The position numbers were made by a program, and so were the translations under genes. From positions 1 through 60,912 of IMG/VR virus record IMGVR_UViG_3300003691_000005: a stretch of 60,912 nt of DNA; one strand, 5' to 3'. The DNA is from a virus. Positions 37,638 through 43,828 of this stretch are shown in pieces; the first letter of the stretch is position 1; each line of letters begins with the position of its first letter. The notes beneath the pieces are model-generated. The model was not told the origin of the DNA. It ran no database searches and saw only the letters and a program-made list of their open reading frames with translations.

Positions 37638-37717
37638 TGCTAACGGGCTAGAACCCTATGTCCCAGAGATACTAGCACTGGGCAATTTTTCAAGCGTTGA
37701 CGGTAAGTATTCACAAT

Positions 37718-37751
37718 CTGGCACCATTGTCAACAGGTAACTGGCACCATT
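37718..37751 (+). repeat. Two direct repeats CTGGCACCATT at 23-base spacing
   Basis: CTGGCACCATT occurs at 37718-37728 and 37741-37751, so copies begin 23 bases apart, near two helical turns. They lie in the 320-base gap between the switch region and ssb, which holds no other gene. A regulator-binding pair is likely. A weaker match, CTGGGCAATTT, begins at 37678. Confidence 0.5.
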
Positions 37752-37931
37752 AACTACAGGAAGCGTTAAAATAAGCATTAAAAATAGGTTAAACCGATTC
37801 ATCAAAGAGCAAAAAAAGAAGGCCATGAAAAGCTATTTTCTTCGAGTTGGCCATATCAATGTACAACCCAGAACACAAAAACCCGGCAGGCGTAGAGCTT
37901 GTGATTTCACTTTAAGACGAGGATAGGCAGT

Positions 37932-38408
37932 ATGAAAGGCGTAAATAAAGCAATTATCGTAGGCACCCTTGGCCAGGATCCAGATGTTAAGTATCTGACC
38001 AATGGTGATCCGGTCGTCAATATCAGTGTGGCGACCAATGAGAGCTGGAAAGATAAAGCTACTGGTGAACCAGTCGAAAAAACTGAATGGCACCGAATTG
38101 TCGTGTTCGGCAAACTGGCTCAGATTTGTGCTGATTACCTAAAGAAAGGGTCCCAGGTGTATTTTGAAGGATCCCTTCAAACAAGGAAGTGGCAAGACCA
38201 GTCAGGTGCCGATCGGTACAGCACCGAAATCAAGGCTAATGAAATGCAAATGTTAGGTGGAAAAAATGATGGTGGAGGGGACAGACCTTCAAGCAGTGCC
38301 CCTTCTCAGCCGGTACAATCGCAAAGGCCAATGGCATCGCACCAGTCTCAAGCAGCACCGGCACAACAAGCGCCAGTAGACGATGGATTCGATGATATCC
38401 CATTTTAA
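37932..38408 (+). CDS. ssb: Single-stranded DNA-binding protein
   Basis: The 158-aa protein has the N-terminal OB-fold of bacterial and phage SSB ([60 protein letters not shown]), a Gln/Ala/Pro-rich linker (residues 115-148) and the acidic tip DDGFDDIPF that recruits host replication and repair proteins. The canonical tip suggests direct use of the host replisome, consistent with the lack of a phage polymerase here. It heads the rightward early region. Confidence 0.95.
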   Translation: MKGVNKAIIVGTLGQDPDVKYLTNGDPVVNISVATNESWKDKATGEPVEKTEWHRIVVFGKLAQICADYLKKGSQVYFEGSLQTRKWQDQSGADRYSTEIKANEMQMLGGKNDGGGDRPSSSAPSQPVQSQRPMASHQSQAAPAQQAPVDDGFDDIPF

Positions 38409-38437
38409 AAAGCACCTAAGACCATTAGGAGAAACCC

Positions 38438-38704
38438 GTGACAGCAGAACTAGCAGAAAAGTTTAAAAAATATCATAATGAAAACCCGCATATTTACGAC
38501 GCATTCGAGAAATTCTCTTTGATAGCCGCTTCGCGAAGAAAACATTTTGCAGGCATAACAGTTATTAACCGGATCAGATGGGACACAATGATGAGCGGTA
38601 ATGATGACTTCAAGGTTAACAATAATTACGCGGCTTATTACGCAAGATTATTTGAGAAAAATCATCCAAAACATAATGGTTTTTTTCGTAAACGAACTGT
38701 GTGA
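38438..38704 (+). CDS. Hypothetical phage protein, 88 aa
   Basis: GTG start at 38438 with TAGGAGA at 7 bases. The sequence MTAELAEKFKKYHNENPHIY, then RIRWDTMM and NNYAAYYARLFEKNHP, is a pattern I recognise as a conserved small early phage or prophage protein of unknown function. Basic and helical. It directly follows ssb and probably shares its transcript. Confidence 0.7.
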   Translation: MTAELAEKFKKYHNENPHIYDAFEKFSLIAASRRKHFAGITVINRIRWDTMMSGNDDFKVNNNYAAYYARLFEKNHPKHNGFFRKRTV

Positions 38705-38705
38705 C

Positions 38706-38803
38706 CAATAAAAAGCCCTTGACCGAATGGATCGGCAAGGGCTAATATCTAGCAGTCGGCTTAATCAGAGCCTACAAAATGACACAAAACTGTCGAAGAT
38801 TGT
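38706..38803 (-). ncRNA. Candidate small RNA with its own promoter and terminator
   Basis: On the minus strand a promoter (TTGAAG 38832-38837, 16-base spacer, perfect TATAAT 38810-38815) would start a transcript near 38803. It runs into a strong hairpin (38714-38743: AGCCCTTG pairs with CAAGGGCT, CCGA with TCGG) followed by TTTTTATT, a textbook intrinsic terminator in this direction. The 98-nt RNA has no ORF of note and two further small hairpins (GACA/TGTC, GGCT/AGCC). All parts are seen in the sequence; expression is inferred. Confidence 0.6.
38714..38743 (-). terminator. Strong hairpin terminator, bidirectional but best leftward
   Basis: AGCCCTTG and CAAGGGCT form an 8-bp stem extended by CCGA/TCGG. 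The T-run follows only on the minus strand (38706-38713). On the plus strand it comes 9 bases after the 88-aa gene stop but lacks a T-run. Confidence 0.75.
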
Positions 38804-39128
38804 GACTACATTATAGTCCAATCCCGTCCAACTTCAAACCTCATTTTGTAACTCTCTTTATCCGATGATTTAAATACGGTGTGACCTTAACGGTGCGGTG
38901 GCGTGTTTATCTTATCTGGCTACCATGTGGTACGTTACAAAGCCAAATCGAAAAGAGTGGTTAATTTAGTCTTAACTGGTTCATAGGGTAATACCTTGCC
39001 TTGATAGACGACGGTTAACGGGATCGAACCGGGTAACGGCCCTAGCTATAGGGGTAATCGATTCAGAGCGTTAGATAGCGATAGGCGCTCCCTGTGACTC
39101 AATATACGGAATACTCGTAAACTAGTTG

Positions 39129-39179
39129 CAGGTACTCACTAAAGTTCGATTTATTCGTTCTTTAGGTGAGTATTGCCTG
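39129..39179 (+). repeat. Long imperfect hairpin
   Basis: CAGG-TACTCAC-TAAAG on the left arm (39129-39144) pairs with CTTTA-g-GTGAGTA-ttg-CCTG on the right arm (39160-39179), sixteen base pairs with two small bulges around a loop of about 15. It sits immediately before the paired direct repeats. Confidence 0.65.
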
Positions 39180-39210
39180 AAATCTAATAGCCATTACCTG
39201 AAAACTAATA
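39176..39210 (+). repeat. Paired 14-base direct repeats at 21-base spacing
   Basis: CCTGAAATCTAATA (39176-39189) and CCTGAAAACTAATA (39197-39210) differ at one base and begin 21 bases apart, exactly two helical turns. The first overlaps the end of the hairpin. This resembles an iteron pair or tandem operator. Confidence 0.6.
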
Positions 39211-39226
39211 AAAACGGGAAGACTAT

Positions 39227-39307
39227 ATGAAAGATCTGACAGGATTTTATAAATTCTCTAGTAGTGATTATATTAAGAAGCCTAAAAAAAGCGCTAAAGA
39301 TTTATAA
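39227..39307 (+). CDS. Basic micro-protein, 26 aa
   Basis: ATG 39227 follows a good ribosome-binding site (GGGAAGA, 5 bases). The 26 residues end in a Lys-rich tail (KKPKKSAKDL). Could be a leader peptide or small DNA-binding peptide. Evidence is the ribosome-binding site alone. Confidence 0.4.
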   Translation: MKDLTGFYKFSSSDYIKKPKKSAKDL

Positions 39308-39376
39308 CAAAATTTTCCCGACAGTTAACAAAAAGTAATAAGGTTCCCAGCAGGAAACAAGCAGACACTATAAAAG

Positions 39377-39427
39377 TTGACGAACCTAAAGACAAAGTGT
39401 ATTGTGCTCTAACTAACTAGAGAGCCT
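39377..39427 (+). promoter_or_regulatory. Regulon promoter 1: TTGACG-17-TATTGT with ACA-N3-TGT operator and GAGAGCC leader
   Basis: TTGACG (39377-39382), 17 bases, TATTGT (39400-39405). The near-palindrome AGACA-AAG-TGTAT (39391-39402) overlaps the spacer and -10 box. The leader segment GCTCT (39406-39410) can pair with AGAGC (39421-39425), which is part of GAGAGCCT just before ATG 39431. Confidence 0.65.
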
Positions 39428-39430
39428 ATT

Positions 39431-39823
39431 ATGAAACAAGAAAGTGAACTCGATCAATTGCGTAAAGAGAATTTACAGCTGAAATCTTTACTGGGTCGTA
39501 TCAACTCAGCAACCCAGGTCTTTTTCAAGCCAAAGGAAGTTAAGTCTGATAACTGTCCTTATGAGCAAATAATGATTTCATATCATCGATTACTCCCAAT
39601 GCTGCCAAGAGTAGCAAAGTTGACCACGAAACGAAAAGCGGCCATGCGAAACCGGTGGCAAAACGATCTATCTACGATAAACGACTGGGAATCATACTTT
39701 GAGGACGCTTCAACCAAGCCGTTCTTGAGGGGTGAGAATGGTCGTGCCTGGGTAGCTAATATTGATTTTTTACTCCGCGAGGATTCAATCGCAAAAATGC
39801 AGGAAGGTAAATATGACTCTTGA
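39431..39823 (+). CDS. Replication-associated protein, replisome-organiser C-terminal-like
   Basis: The N-terminal 25 residues form a coiled coil (ELDQLRKENLQLKSLLG). From residue 42 the sequence YEQIMISYHRLLPMLPRVAK, then WESYFEDASTKPFL and ENGRAWVANIDFLL up to EGKY, is the pattern seen at the C-terminus of many phage replication initiator or helicase-loader proteins. Here it exists as a short stand-alone protein, without the usual N-terminal DNA-binding domain. It probably recruits host helicase near the putative origin just upstream. Its promoter belongs to the shared regulon. Confidence 0.6.
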   Translation: MKQESELDQLRKENLQLKSLLGRINSATQVFFKPKEVKSDNCPYEQIMISYHRLLPMLPRVAKLTTKRKAAMRNRWQNDLSTINDWESYFEDASTKPFLRGENGRAWVANIDFLLREDSIAKMQEGKYDS

Positions 39824-40019
39824 AGAAAAAAATACCGAAATAAATCGCCGGTTAGATAACCTGGAAACAATGATTTTAGGTTTGACTGCTTTTTTACAGG
39901 AAAACCTGAACAGTAATGCGGGTGAATCCGTTGGAAGAATGGGCGAAGACTACGTGGCATATATGACGCCAGAGCAACTAGAATCAGCACCACCGCCATT
40001 TAAAGCACCACCGGCTTAA
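39813..40019 (+). CDS. Coiled-coil protein, 68 aa
   Basis: ATG 39813 has AGGAAGG at 6 bases inside the end of the previous gene. Residues 5-40 form a coiled coil (NTEINRRLDNLETMILGLTA), followed by a Pro/Ala-rich tail. It is translationally coupled to the replication-associated gene. Function unknown. Confidence 0.6.
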   Translation: MTLEEKNTEINRRLDNLETMILGLTAFLQENLNSNAGESVGRMGEDYVAYMTPEQLESAPPPFKAPPA

Positions 40020-40172
40020 ATTCTTGGCTTGTAATGCACGAGTTATGAAACATCGAGCCTGCCGACCAGTACCTTGCCGTGAGGTATAGATAATAGGTGA
40101 ATCTATGATCCCGTCGTTAGAGTGACTTCTTTGTTTGACGGGTTATCACTAAATTAATTAAGGAGTGTTGAT

Positions 40173-40217
40173 ATGAAAATTTTACTAGCAGTATTTATCT
40201 TGATCCTAGCCAGCTGA
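40173..40217 (+). CDS. Signal-peptide-like mini-ORF ending at a lipobox position
   Basis: An excellent ribosome-binding site (AAGGAGTG) precedes ATG 40173. The 14 residues MKILLAVFILILAS look like a lipoprotein signal peptide, and the TGA stop stands where the lipobox Cys would be. Reading through TGA would add 21 codons up to 40280. It may be a broken lipoprotein gene or a leader peptide. Confidence 0.35.
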   Translation: MKILLAVFILILAS

Positions 40218-40275
40218 TCAACCAGGGTCCGGCTACCAAGCGAACTATGGGTTTTGTATCTAATTGAGGTGAGTT

Positions 40276-40710
40276 ATGAGTGAGGAAACGGCAGCACTGT
40301 ACGACGAGCGTGAAGAACTGTGCGAAAGAGTTAGAGAGCTTGAGAACAATAACAAGCATCTAATCGAATTAAATGCATTCCTGCGTCAACGCCCAGACTT
40401 GAGTGTAGATAGGATTCCCGCTTACGGTGTTATGAGGAAGCGTATCGATGATCTTGAAGACTACAAGCAAAAGTCTGGGCGTATAATCAGCGTATCAGAT
40501 TCGCATGTTTGCAAACTCAAAGCCGATATCGATGAGCTTGAGACTGAGTTGCACTGGTTGAGAAATACAACGCTACCCGCTGTCCGGCTATCTCGCGAGA
40601 AGAATAAAACTAAAGTCACTGAGCTTAAGATGAGTGTAGAGCGGATCATAGCTTTCGCTCTGGACAATGGTTTAGACGTTACTGATGTTACTGAGGTGAG
40701 TGATGAGTAA
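40276..40710 (+). CDS. Coiled-coil early protein, 144 aa
   Basis: Almost entirely heptad-type helix: CERVRELENNNKHLIELNAF, RKRIDDLEDYKQ, then ADIDELETELHWL. The C-terminus EVSDE is encoded by GAGGTGAGTGATGAG, which also serves as ribosome-binding site of the next gene; the same DNA block recurs at the end of the 42156 gene. It belongs to a family of small coiled-coil genes in this cluster that share RI-x-ELEA segments. Function unknown. Confidence 0.65.
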   Translation: MSEETAALYDEREELCERVRELENNNKHLIELNAFLRQRPDLSVDRIPAYGVMRKRIDDLEDYKQKSGRIISVSDSHVCKLKADIDELETELHWLRNTTLPAVRLSREKNKTKVTELKMSVERIIAFALDNGLDVTDVTEVSDE

Positions 40711-41062
40711 GTATTCAAAATTTAATAAAGCAAATCTAATCGCAGGGATCACTGTTAGGGATGAGATGCTTTTTGATGCGAGTAAAAAAAAGATAGAAAT
40801 GCAGAAGCGTATCGATGAGCTTGAGGCTGAAGTCAAGAGGCTGCAATTTGCAGGACATGCAATTAATATTATCCTGGATGATAGTGACACTCAGAATCCT
40901 AGACGATCACTACCTTATTTCTTACCTGACAGGGAAGTCGGCATTGATAGGGATAATCGGGGCTATATTGTCATTTACGGAAATAAAGATCAGTACGCCT
41001 TAACACCACAACGGTATGAAACTTTTGAATTGGCAGAAGCTTCGATACTGGCCGAGTTATAA
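40703..41062 (+). CDS. Coiled-coil early protein, 119 aa
   Basis: ATG 40703 is preferred over the GTG three bases upstream because GAGGTGAG is well spaced from it. Residues 30-55 (KKIEMQKRIDELEAEVKRLQ) are a coiled coil built from the shared DNA block. The C-terminal 60 residues form a compact domain (REVGIDRDNRGYIVIYGNKD, then YETFELAEASILAEL). It overlaps the preceding gene by eight bases. Confidence 0.65.
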   Translation: MSKYSKFNKANLIAGITVRDEMLFDASKKKIEMQKRIDELEAEVKRLQFAGHAINIILDDSDTQNPRRSLPYFLPDREVGIDRDNRGYIVIYGNKDQYALTPQRYETFELAEASILAEL

Positions 41063-41138
41063 CCTTTTAAATAAGATGCAAATACAAGCTTTATAGGCGC
41101 AGCCGACTGTATTTGTCATTTTGATTTTGTTGTTAGGC
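41061..41138 (+). repeat. attC-like imperfect hairpin site 1
   Basis: From AACCTTTT at 41061 to GTTAGGC at 41132-41138. Inner arms CAAATACA (41079-41086) and TGTATTTG (41108-41115) pair perfectly; the next bases (GATG versus CATT after one unpaired T) continue the stem with an extrahelical base, and TAAC faces GTTA at the outer end. The 3' end GTTAGGC fits the integron core GTTRRRY. The element is homologous to site 2 at 41602. Confidence 0.5.
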
Positions 41139-41160
41139 GGTAACTATTGGAGATAGAGAA

Positions 41161-41325
41161 ATGAAATTAACACCGGAACAAATGTTTGCAGCTATAGAAA
41201 ATTATGCCGCGCAAGAATTAGGTATTGTAGGAACACCAACGATAAATATTATTGCCAACAATGATGTTGAAGCAGGGAGTATCATTGCAATTACTGATGT
41301 TTATGAGGTACGGGTTGAGCTCTAA
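41161..41325 (+). CDS. Small hypothetical protein in cassette-like unit, 54 aa
   Basis: TTGGAGATAG precedes ATG 41161. Sequence starts MKLTPEQMFAAIENYAAQEL and ends in beta-like IIAITDVYEVRVEL. The gene is flanked by complementary elements: TGTTAGGCGGTAA before it and TAACCGCCTAACA after it (12 of 13 positions complementary). This is the arrangement expected of a small mobile cassette. Confidence 0.5.
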   Translation: MKLTPEQMFAAIENYAAQELGIVGTPTINIIANNDVEAGSIIAITDVYEVRVEL

Positions 41326-41326
41326 C

Positions 41327-41359
41327 CGCCTAACACCCTAATTCAAGGGTAACTTTTAA
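41327..41359 (+). repeat. Intercistronic repeat Y, copy 1
   Basis: GCCTAAC (41328-41334) is followed by ACCCTAATTCAAGGGTAACT and TTTAATAAA. ACCCT/AGGGT can form a small hairpin. Copy 2 lies at 41874 with one change (AAGAGT). Both copies precede a gene starting ATGAGT. Confidence 0.6.
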
Positions 41360-41376
41360 TAAAAATAGGTGATCGA

Positions 41377-41601
41377 ATGAGTGAGTATTTAGAATGTATA
41401 GAAGTATCCAGCGTGATGCATTTTGTAGATAACTTTATCAAAGATAAAAAGTATGAAATTACAAATGTTTCTGGAATTAGCGTCATCACAGGCGAGAATG
41501 GCACTCAATACCCCGTGAACATTTCAAACGGGCTAGCCGAAATGGTGAGCGTCGATTTGTCATTTACATGGCAACCAAAGTTTAAATTGGGTTATGCCTG
41601 A
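41377..41601 (+). CDS. Small hypothetical protein, 74 aa
   Basis: Starts ATGAGTGAGTAT after AGGTGATCGA, a ribosome-binding-site block similar to that of 41918. Mixed alpha/beta composition with two halves: an acidic helix and a small sheet (YEITNVSGISVITGENGTQY). Lies between repeat Y copy 1 and attC-like site 2. Function unknown. Confidence 0.55.
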   Translation: MSEYLECIEVSSVMHFVDNFIKDKKYEITNVSGISVITGENGTQYPVNISNGLAEMVSVDLSFTWQPKFKLGYA

Positions 41602-41658
41602 TAACCTTTACGATAAAAGGCGCAGCTTTACCGCGTCCTTTTGATTGCGTTGTTAACT
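41602..41658 (+). repeat. attC-like imperfect hairpin site 2
   Basis: TAACCTTTACGATAAAAGG opens the element. AAAAGG-CGC (41615-41623) pairs with GCG-T-CCTTTT (41633-41642), leaving one extrahelical T, and the element ends GTTGTTAACT. It shares with site 1 the pieces ATAACCTTT, GGCGCAGC, AGCTTTA, TTTTGATT and GTTGTTA, so the two are homologous. Confidence 0.5.
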
Positions 41659-41678
41659 GTTATTACGGAGTAAATAAA

Positions 41679-41873
41679 ATAAAACATTTAGGATGCGAAT
41701 GTACCTACTGTCCCCTTGCATGCAATGGAACAGTAAACAGGCTGGAATTTGAGGCCGAGGAAGCAGAGGCCGCGCATCTTTGGCTAGACGATCAATGTGT
41801 ATCCCGAACTGACATTGCTACTGGCAACGAGCTATCGCTTGTGGGAAGAATTATGAGATACAAAGACAGTTAA
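41679..41873 (+). CDS. Cys-rich small protein with apparent ATA start, 64 aa
   Basis: The frame encodes xKHLGCECTYCPLACNG and then an acidic helix, ending at TAA 41871-41873. CGGAG lies 8 bases before ATA 41679, exactly where an ATG is expected, and there is no ATG, GTG or TTG that fits. Either ATA is used as a rare start or a single change inactivated the gene. The CxCxxC...C pattern suggests metal binding. It is flanked by complementary GTTAACT (41652-41658) and AGTTAAC (41868-41874). Confidence 0.45.
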   Translation: MKHLGCECTYCPLACNGTVNRLEFEAEEAEAAHLWLDDQCVSRTDIATGNELSLVGRIMRYKDS

Positions 41874-41902
41874 CACCCTAATTCAAGAGTAACTTTTAAT
41901 AA
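41871..41902 (+). repeat. Intercistronic repeat Y, copy 2
   Basis: TAACACCCTAATTCAAGAGT followed by AACTTTTAATAAA matches copy 1 at 41331-41360 with one substitution. It overlaps the stop codon of the 64-aa gene and leads into a ribosome-binding site and ATGAGT start. Confidence 0.6.
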
Positions 41903-41917
41903 ACAAAGAGGTGCTCG

Positions 41918-42154
41918 ATGAGTAAATACGAAGAAAGAGATTGCAGGAATTTGGAGCCGCACTATTCCGAGCATGTGCTGGCGATGACTGAAGAGAATCT
42001 ACGCAGCAAAGCAGATATATGCGCTGAGTTGGCTTTTAGAGATGCGCGTATCAAAGAGCTTGAGGCTGCAATCATTCTGTATAGGTCGTGTAAAACATCC
42101 AAGAACCGCTACAACTTATTTAATCTAATAAGAAAAGAAGATGGGAGCGCATAG
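41918..42154 (+). CDS. Coiled-coil early protein, 78 aa
   Basis: GAGGTGCTCG precedes ATG 41918. The core RDARIKELEAAIIL is encoded by the shared block CGTATC-AAA-GAGCTTGAGGCT. Member of the local coiled-coil family; function unknown. Confidence 0.6.
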   Translation: MSKYEERDCRNLEPHYSEHVLAMTEENLRSKADICAELAFRDARIKELEAAIILYRSCKTSKNRYNLFNLIRKEDGSA

Positions 42155-42155
42155 G

Positions 42156-42449
42156 ATGAATCCAATAATCTTTGAAAATGAAGATGGTGCATATGACGTA
42201 GATGATATAGCTAATCTGATTAAAAGAGTTGATGAGTTTGAGGCTGAGATGAAAGCTCAAGCAGCCTTCACTCATCAGACTGTAGAGAAGTATAGAGCGC
42301 GTATCACTGAGCTTGAGGCTAAGTTGGATACAGTGAGTGATGAATGCTCTAACTTAGAGACTGAAAATAGTTATCTTCGGGAGATTATAGAAGACTCGGG
42401 AGTTGATGCCGATGAATTACTAGAATTGATGGAGGTGAGTGATGAGTGA
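42156..42449 (+). CDS. Coiled-coil acidic early protein, 97 aa
   Basis: ATG 42156 is chosen because GGGAG is 8 bases upstream; an in-frame ATG at 42141 has no good ribosome-binding site. Long coiled coil through YRARITELEAKLDTVSDE and NLETENSYLREIIE, ending EVSDE like the 40276 product. Its last codons form the ribosome-binding site of the next gene. Confidence 0.6.
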   Translation: MNPIIFENEDGAYDVDDIANLIKRVDEFEAEMKAQAAFTHQTVEKYRARITELEAKLDTVSDECSNLETENSYLREIIEDSGVDADELLELMEVSDE

Positions 42450-42612
42450 TATGACAGAAGTATTGATGGAAATAATGGACGAAATACCGGAAGGCTGGAC
42501 AGTTAAGTACAACCCAGCTGACTACGAGTTCAGTCACGAGAATGGGACTTATGGCACCGGCTCGAGCATTGTCGATTGCATCAGGCAGATAAACGAAATT
42601 GAATCTAGTTAA
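42442..42612 (+). CDS. Small acidic hypothetical protein, 56 aa
   Basis: Starts at ATG 42442 after GGAGGTGAGTG, overlapping the previous gene by eight bases. Sequence includes IMDEIPEGWTVKYNPADYEF, a pattern typical of small phage early proteins with a short alpha-beta fold. Function unknown. Confidence 0.6.
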   Translation: MSDMTEVLMEIMDEIPEGWTVKYNPADYEFSHENGTYGTGSSIVDCIRQINEIESS

Positions 42613-42623
42613 CCAGAGGATAG

Positions 42624-43094
42624 ATGATGGCATACGCCAAGCAAAATAATAAACCGGTAGACAGAAGCTGTCCGTCACCGGCTGATCGAGTGGTTCACTA
42701 CCTCACGAACACGAGGCAAGCGAGACCCAGGTGCTTCCCTATTGACCCTCATGCAGCTGCTATGTTTTGGATATCACATCAGCCAGCGATCGATGGATTC
42801 ACTGAATCAGCGACTCCACCAGTAACACCAGGAGGCAGTTGGAAAACCCCGTATCATGATCGACTTGTAGAGAGGCTGAGAATTTTTGCCCAGTTATCAG
42901 CTGATGAGCAAATGTTTGTAATTACGAGTATTGAGGCTGGCGTTCCTTGGCGCGGCGATCCGATAGATATGTATAAATCGATAATTGAAGAAGAAGCCAA
43001 AATGCAATCAAGGATCCAGGCGGGACAGAAGGAGGACTATCGAGACGACGTATTTAAACAGATGAAGCGCAAACTAAAGGGGTTATTGGTATGA
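42624..43094 (+). CDS. Hypothetical protein, 156 aa
   Basis: GAGGATAG precedes two consecutive ATG codons (42624 and 42627). The N-terminal half is basic with Pro; the C-terminal half is helical (YHDRLVERLRIFAQLSADEQ, then basic helix). The end overlaps the next start. No family recognised; position suggests early function. Confidence 0.65.
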   Translation: MMAYAKQNNKPVDRSCPSPADRVVHYLTNTRQARPRCFPIDPHAAAMFWISHQPAIDGFTESATPPVTPGGSWKTPYHDRLVERLRIFAQLSADEQMFVITSIEAGVPWRGDPIDMYKSIIEEEAKMQSRIQAGQKEDYRDDVFKQMKRKLKGLLV

Positions 43095-43282
43095 GTAAAG
43101 ACACTGAGGCCATTAAAGAAATGATGGATAAGCTGATCAATGCGATGAAGGAGTCTGGTAAGGAGCCTGAATCGATCCATATTACAAAGGATCAATACTC
43201 GAAGCTGCAGAACGAGTTTGAGCGTCGAGGGAAAAAGCATTTTAAGCCCAGATATCGAGGGTATGAAATTAAAAGCACATAA
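43091..43282 (+). CDS. Small basic helical protein, 63 aa
   Basis: Starts in an ATGA overlap. Helix AIKEMMDKLINAMKESG, then ITKDQYSKLQNEFERRGKKH and a basic tail. May bind nucleic acid. No family recognised. Confidence 0.6.
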   Translation: MSKDTEAIKEMMDKLINAMKESGKEPESIHITKDQYSKLQNEFERRGKKHFKPRYRGYEIKST

Positions 43283-43295
43283 CAATGGAGTAAAG

Positions 43296-43475
43296 ATGAC
43301 TAGAAAAGAATTAGAAAAAAGAGGCGTTCATAAATTTGAGATTCGATCAGAAGGTGCACCAAAGCCAGTTGATCGCACGCACCGGAGCCCAGAGGCTTTG
43401 GCCAGGATGGAGGCGCTAAAAGTTTATAACGATCAGGCTGATAAGAAGGCCGAAAACGACTACTGGGGAGACTAA
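43296..43475 (+). CDS. Small charged protein, 59 aa
   Basis: ATG 43296 with GGAG at 7 bases is chosen over upstream in-frame starts that lie inside the previous gene. Basic N-terminus (MTRKELEKRGVHKFEIRSEG) and acidic C-terminus. Stop overlaps the next ATG. Function unknown. Confidence 0.6.
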   Translation: MTRKELEKRGVHKFEIRSEGAPKPVDRTHRSPEALARMEALKVYNDQADKKAENDYWGD

Positions 43476-43828
43476 TGAAAGAATCACTAGCAAGAACAAA
43501 ATTATGCCCTCATCAATACGCTGGTGCGATGACGGTTCAAATGACAATTTTAAGCGTGAGCGAAAAAGTAGCGGAAGAGAATTTTAAAGATTTAAAAACT
43601 ATATCAGATGCTGCTGATGCTAAATGTGCTGGTTCTGGTTGCATGATGTGGGAAGCAGAGTTCAGGCGGGAAGAATTATTTATAAGCGAGAATGAAGATC
43701 CACCAGAAAGTGATCAGACCTGGAGAAAGGGAAGGTTAGATAAACCCTCAGGGCAACAGCAATGGTTTCGGTGGAATCCAGGGCCCGATGGTACTTGTGG
43801 ATTAATCACCAAAGAGTGTGAACATTGA
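43475..43828 (+). CDS. Cys-containing hypothetical protein, 117 aa
   Basis: Cysteines at CPHQY (residue 11), CAGSGCMMWEAEF (residues 50-55) and near the C-terminus (CGLITKECEH) could coordinate a metal. The W-rich tail WFRWNPGPDGTCG is distinctive. Overlaps both neighbours. No family recognised. Confidence 0.6.
   Translation: MKESLARTKLCPHQYAGAMTVQMTILSVSEKVAEENFKDLKTISDAADAKCAGSGCMMWEAEFRREELFISENEDPPESDQTWRKGRLDKPSGQQQWFRWNPGPDGTCGLITKECEH

Larger units (their letters stand above)
38744..39226. other. Non-coding stretch with divergent promoters and structured sequence
   Basis: No credible gene lies here. It holds the leftward small-RNA promoter, a possible rightward promoter (TTGTAA 38846-38851, 17 bases, TTTAAA 38869-38874), several short palindromes (TACCATGTGGTA near 38930 and CCCTA-GCTA-TAGGG near 39050) and the large hairpin plus direct repeats at 39129-39210. 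A replication origin or long regulatory RNA are the main possibilities. Confidence 0.5.

Noticed and set aside
39000-39090. tRNA-like GGTTCGATCCC on the minus strand near 39020
   Set aside because: The T-stem pairs at only three of five positions, the upstream hairpin has a 4-base loop in place of a 7-base anticodon loop, and no acceptor stem matches.
38714-39310. CRISPR-like repeats in the gene-free region
   Set aside because: There are only two direct repeats with a 7-base gap, far below the repeat and spacer sizes of an array.
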